64,000 nt of DNA from Oryzias latipes. Taxonomy: Eukaryota > Chordata > Actinopteri > Beloniformes > Adrianichthyidae. The notes beneath the pieces were generated by a model. The model was given only the letters and a program-made list of their open reading frames with translations, was not told where the DNA came from and ran no database searches. Location: positions 9,077,158 through 9,141,157 of the forward strand of contig NC_019873.2 of NCBI RefSeq assembly GCF_002234675.1, in the 5' to 3' direction. Made by a program: the position numbers and the translations under genes. Of this stretch, positions 62,454-64,000 are shown one piece after another (within the stretch, counting starts at the first letter, position 1; the number at the start of each line of letters is the position of its first letter).

Positions 62454-64000
62454 ATGGGGACCGCTTGGATTGCGGTTTTTGGAGTTTTTTTCTTCATTCT
62501 TGAGGTAAGTGTAACCTTTTTGTTTATACAGACTACCTACGTTGTGCGTGTAGTATTATTTTATGAGTAGATTTTTTATTTTTATTTATAAACTCATTTT
62601 AAACATTTTTCCTGATTTTAAACCTTTCTGGATTAAATGTCGCTTGTCCTCGAAACTGCTTTATTTGGTAAATGGAAGGTCAGATTTACAACAAATGAGG
62701 GCGGTTGGTTGACTAAACATAAAGTGGTTTTTAAGAAAGAAAGTTATTGAGTATTGGTGTTAAACGTTTGGTGCGCGTCGTCGTGTGCGCTTTTTCTCCT
62801 CTTCCCAAACGAACTTTGCGTCGAAGTCGCTTGAAGGGCCTCGCCCTTTTACCGTTGATGACGTCAGACAGGTGAAATAGTTTCAACTCCGTCTGACCGA
62901 GTTTTACCGAACGTTCCCGAGCAGATTGCATGTGTTTTACGTGTTAATAGTTTAACCTTAACCTTAAAATGAGACTAAAACTATATAATAAGCACGTTCC
63001 CAAAAACTGGCAGGAATACACGGTTTATTTATTCGATAAATATTTGTCATTCTTTTAAACGGCCTTAAAAGTAAACCGTTTCTCCCCTTTGGTAAATGCT
63101 TGTTGTTGTTTTGTAGTTGTTGTTGTTGTAAGCAGTTCTTTGTTGCTACATGAAAAAAGATAATCCATGCTACAATTTGTATTTTCATAATAAAAATACA
63201 TTTTTTTAATACCCTTTTTTTTCTAGTTTTTTGCAAAGTATGAAGAATAGATATGACTTTTGTCAACCTCGTGATTTTGCCATTTTTTCCTTGTAGGTCT
63301 CAGTTGTGTCGACCACACAGGAGTCGCCATGTAAACCTGGATTTGAGTCAGATTTGTTAATATTCAAAGTGAACAGGAAGCATCTGAAGGCAGGCACAAG
63401 ACTGGGCAAAGGTATGTTCATCAAACAGTTACTGCTTCATGCTTCCTGGATGTGGTTGTGCTCATCATTGATGTTTCACATGGAAAAAATCAGGTATTTT
63501 CTGTTACGACTTTGCTCCAAAGGAGTTCTCAGTGATTGTAGCAGCGTTGTGGATTAGGCCTGTGGAGTAATACTGAAGTGGTGATCCAAATCGATACAAG
63601 GTCAACGATCCGCAGATCGAACCATGATTCTGATGTTTTAGTCAAAATCTATCTTAATGATTTCTAATTTATTTCTTTTTAGTGATGAAATAAAATGAAA
63701 ATGTGTATTTAAACCTGCATTTATACCTTTTAGTTAGAACAGCTTTAATACTAAACAAAACAAACATCACTGCATTTTACAACAAATTCTGAAAATGTTC
63801 TCCATAGTTTTTACATCCCCAAAGTTTTGCAGACTAGTTATAGTAGACAGATGACAGGAAGACAGTTAATGAAGACACAGGAACACCTCAATTAAAACGG
63901 CCCTGTTACAACTAGAAAACATCTGAACTGACAGTTTGACAGACTGACATTTTTTTATCACGATTGAAGGAACTTGATTACAATATTTTCATAATCTTTA
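62454..64000 (+). CDS. Cadherin unit 3: 5' part of another E-cadherin-like gene (runs off the window)
   Basis: Exon 1 is 62454-62504 (MGTAWIAVFGVFFFILE, 51 nt, donor GTAAGT) and exon 2 is 63297-63411 (115 nt, [18 protein letters not shown] and [10 protein letters not shown], donor GTATGT). Both have the lengths and phases of unit 2. Exon 2 is base-for-base identical to unit 2 exon 2, while exon 1 differs at several residues. Intron 1 is only 792 bp because it lacks the LINE found in unit 2. Intron 2 continues to the window end, so exon 3 onward must lie beyond 64000. The start codon is chosen by alignment with unit 2. Product expected: signal peptide plus cadherin prodomain of a classical cadherin precursor. 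Confidence 0.8.

Overview
The window is AT-rich vertebrate DNA with short exons in long introns and a dense load of fish-type repeats: RTE/Rex3-like and other LINE pieces, tRNA-derived SINEs, Tc1, pogo, hAT and piggyBac-like elements. I read it as a teleost genome, species not resolved.

The main content is a head-to-tail cluster of three type I classical (E-cadherin/cdh1-like) cadherin units on the + strand. Unit 1 (8891-14198) keeps a signal-peptide exon and five exons covering the furin site, EC1 and EC2. Its prodomain exons and everything after EC2 are missing. Unit 2 (34768-55361) is complete: I could join 18 exons in phase into a 905-residue precursor with signal peptide, prodomain, RWKR cleavage site, EC1-EC5, one membrane segment, and p120- and beta-catenin-binding tail. 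Unit 3 starts at 62454 and runs off the window after exon 2.

Left flank (1-8 kb): two adjacent minus-strand pseudogenes of a multicopy fish gene pair often annotated as 'SAMD3-like' plus an uncharacterised partner. Both carry stops or frameshifts, and a LINE tail lies inside one. Between units 1 and 2 there are about 20 kb with no gene I can support, filled with repeats. A 343-bp GATA/CAGA tetranucleotide array ends 258 bp before the unit 2 start codon. Unit 2 introns hold a 4.4-kb LINE with a nested piggyBac-like MITE and a nested SINE, a pogo-like relic split by a hAT-like element with an 8-bp target duplication, and other SINEs. Between units 2 and 3 lie a 1.46-kb terminal-inverted-repeat element, another MITE, and a Tc1-like relic.

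The most informative signals come from comparing units. Intron 1 of unit 3 is the empty site for the LINE in unit 2. A 264-bp tract around exon 2 is identical between units 2 and 3, although the flanks are visibly more diverged, which suggests gene conversion. Unit 2 has HAD where classical type I cadherins have HAV, and a nine-histidine block in its prodomain. No CRISPR, rRNA, genuine tRNA gene or prokaryotic feature was seen.
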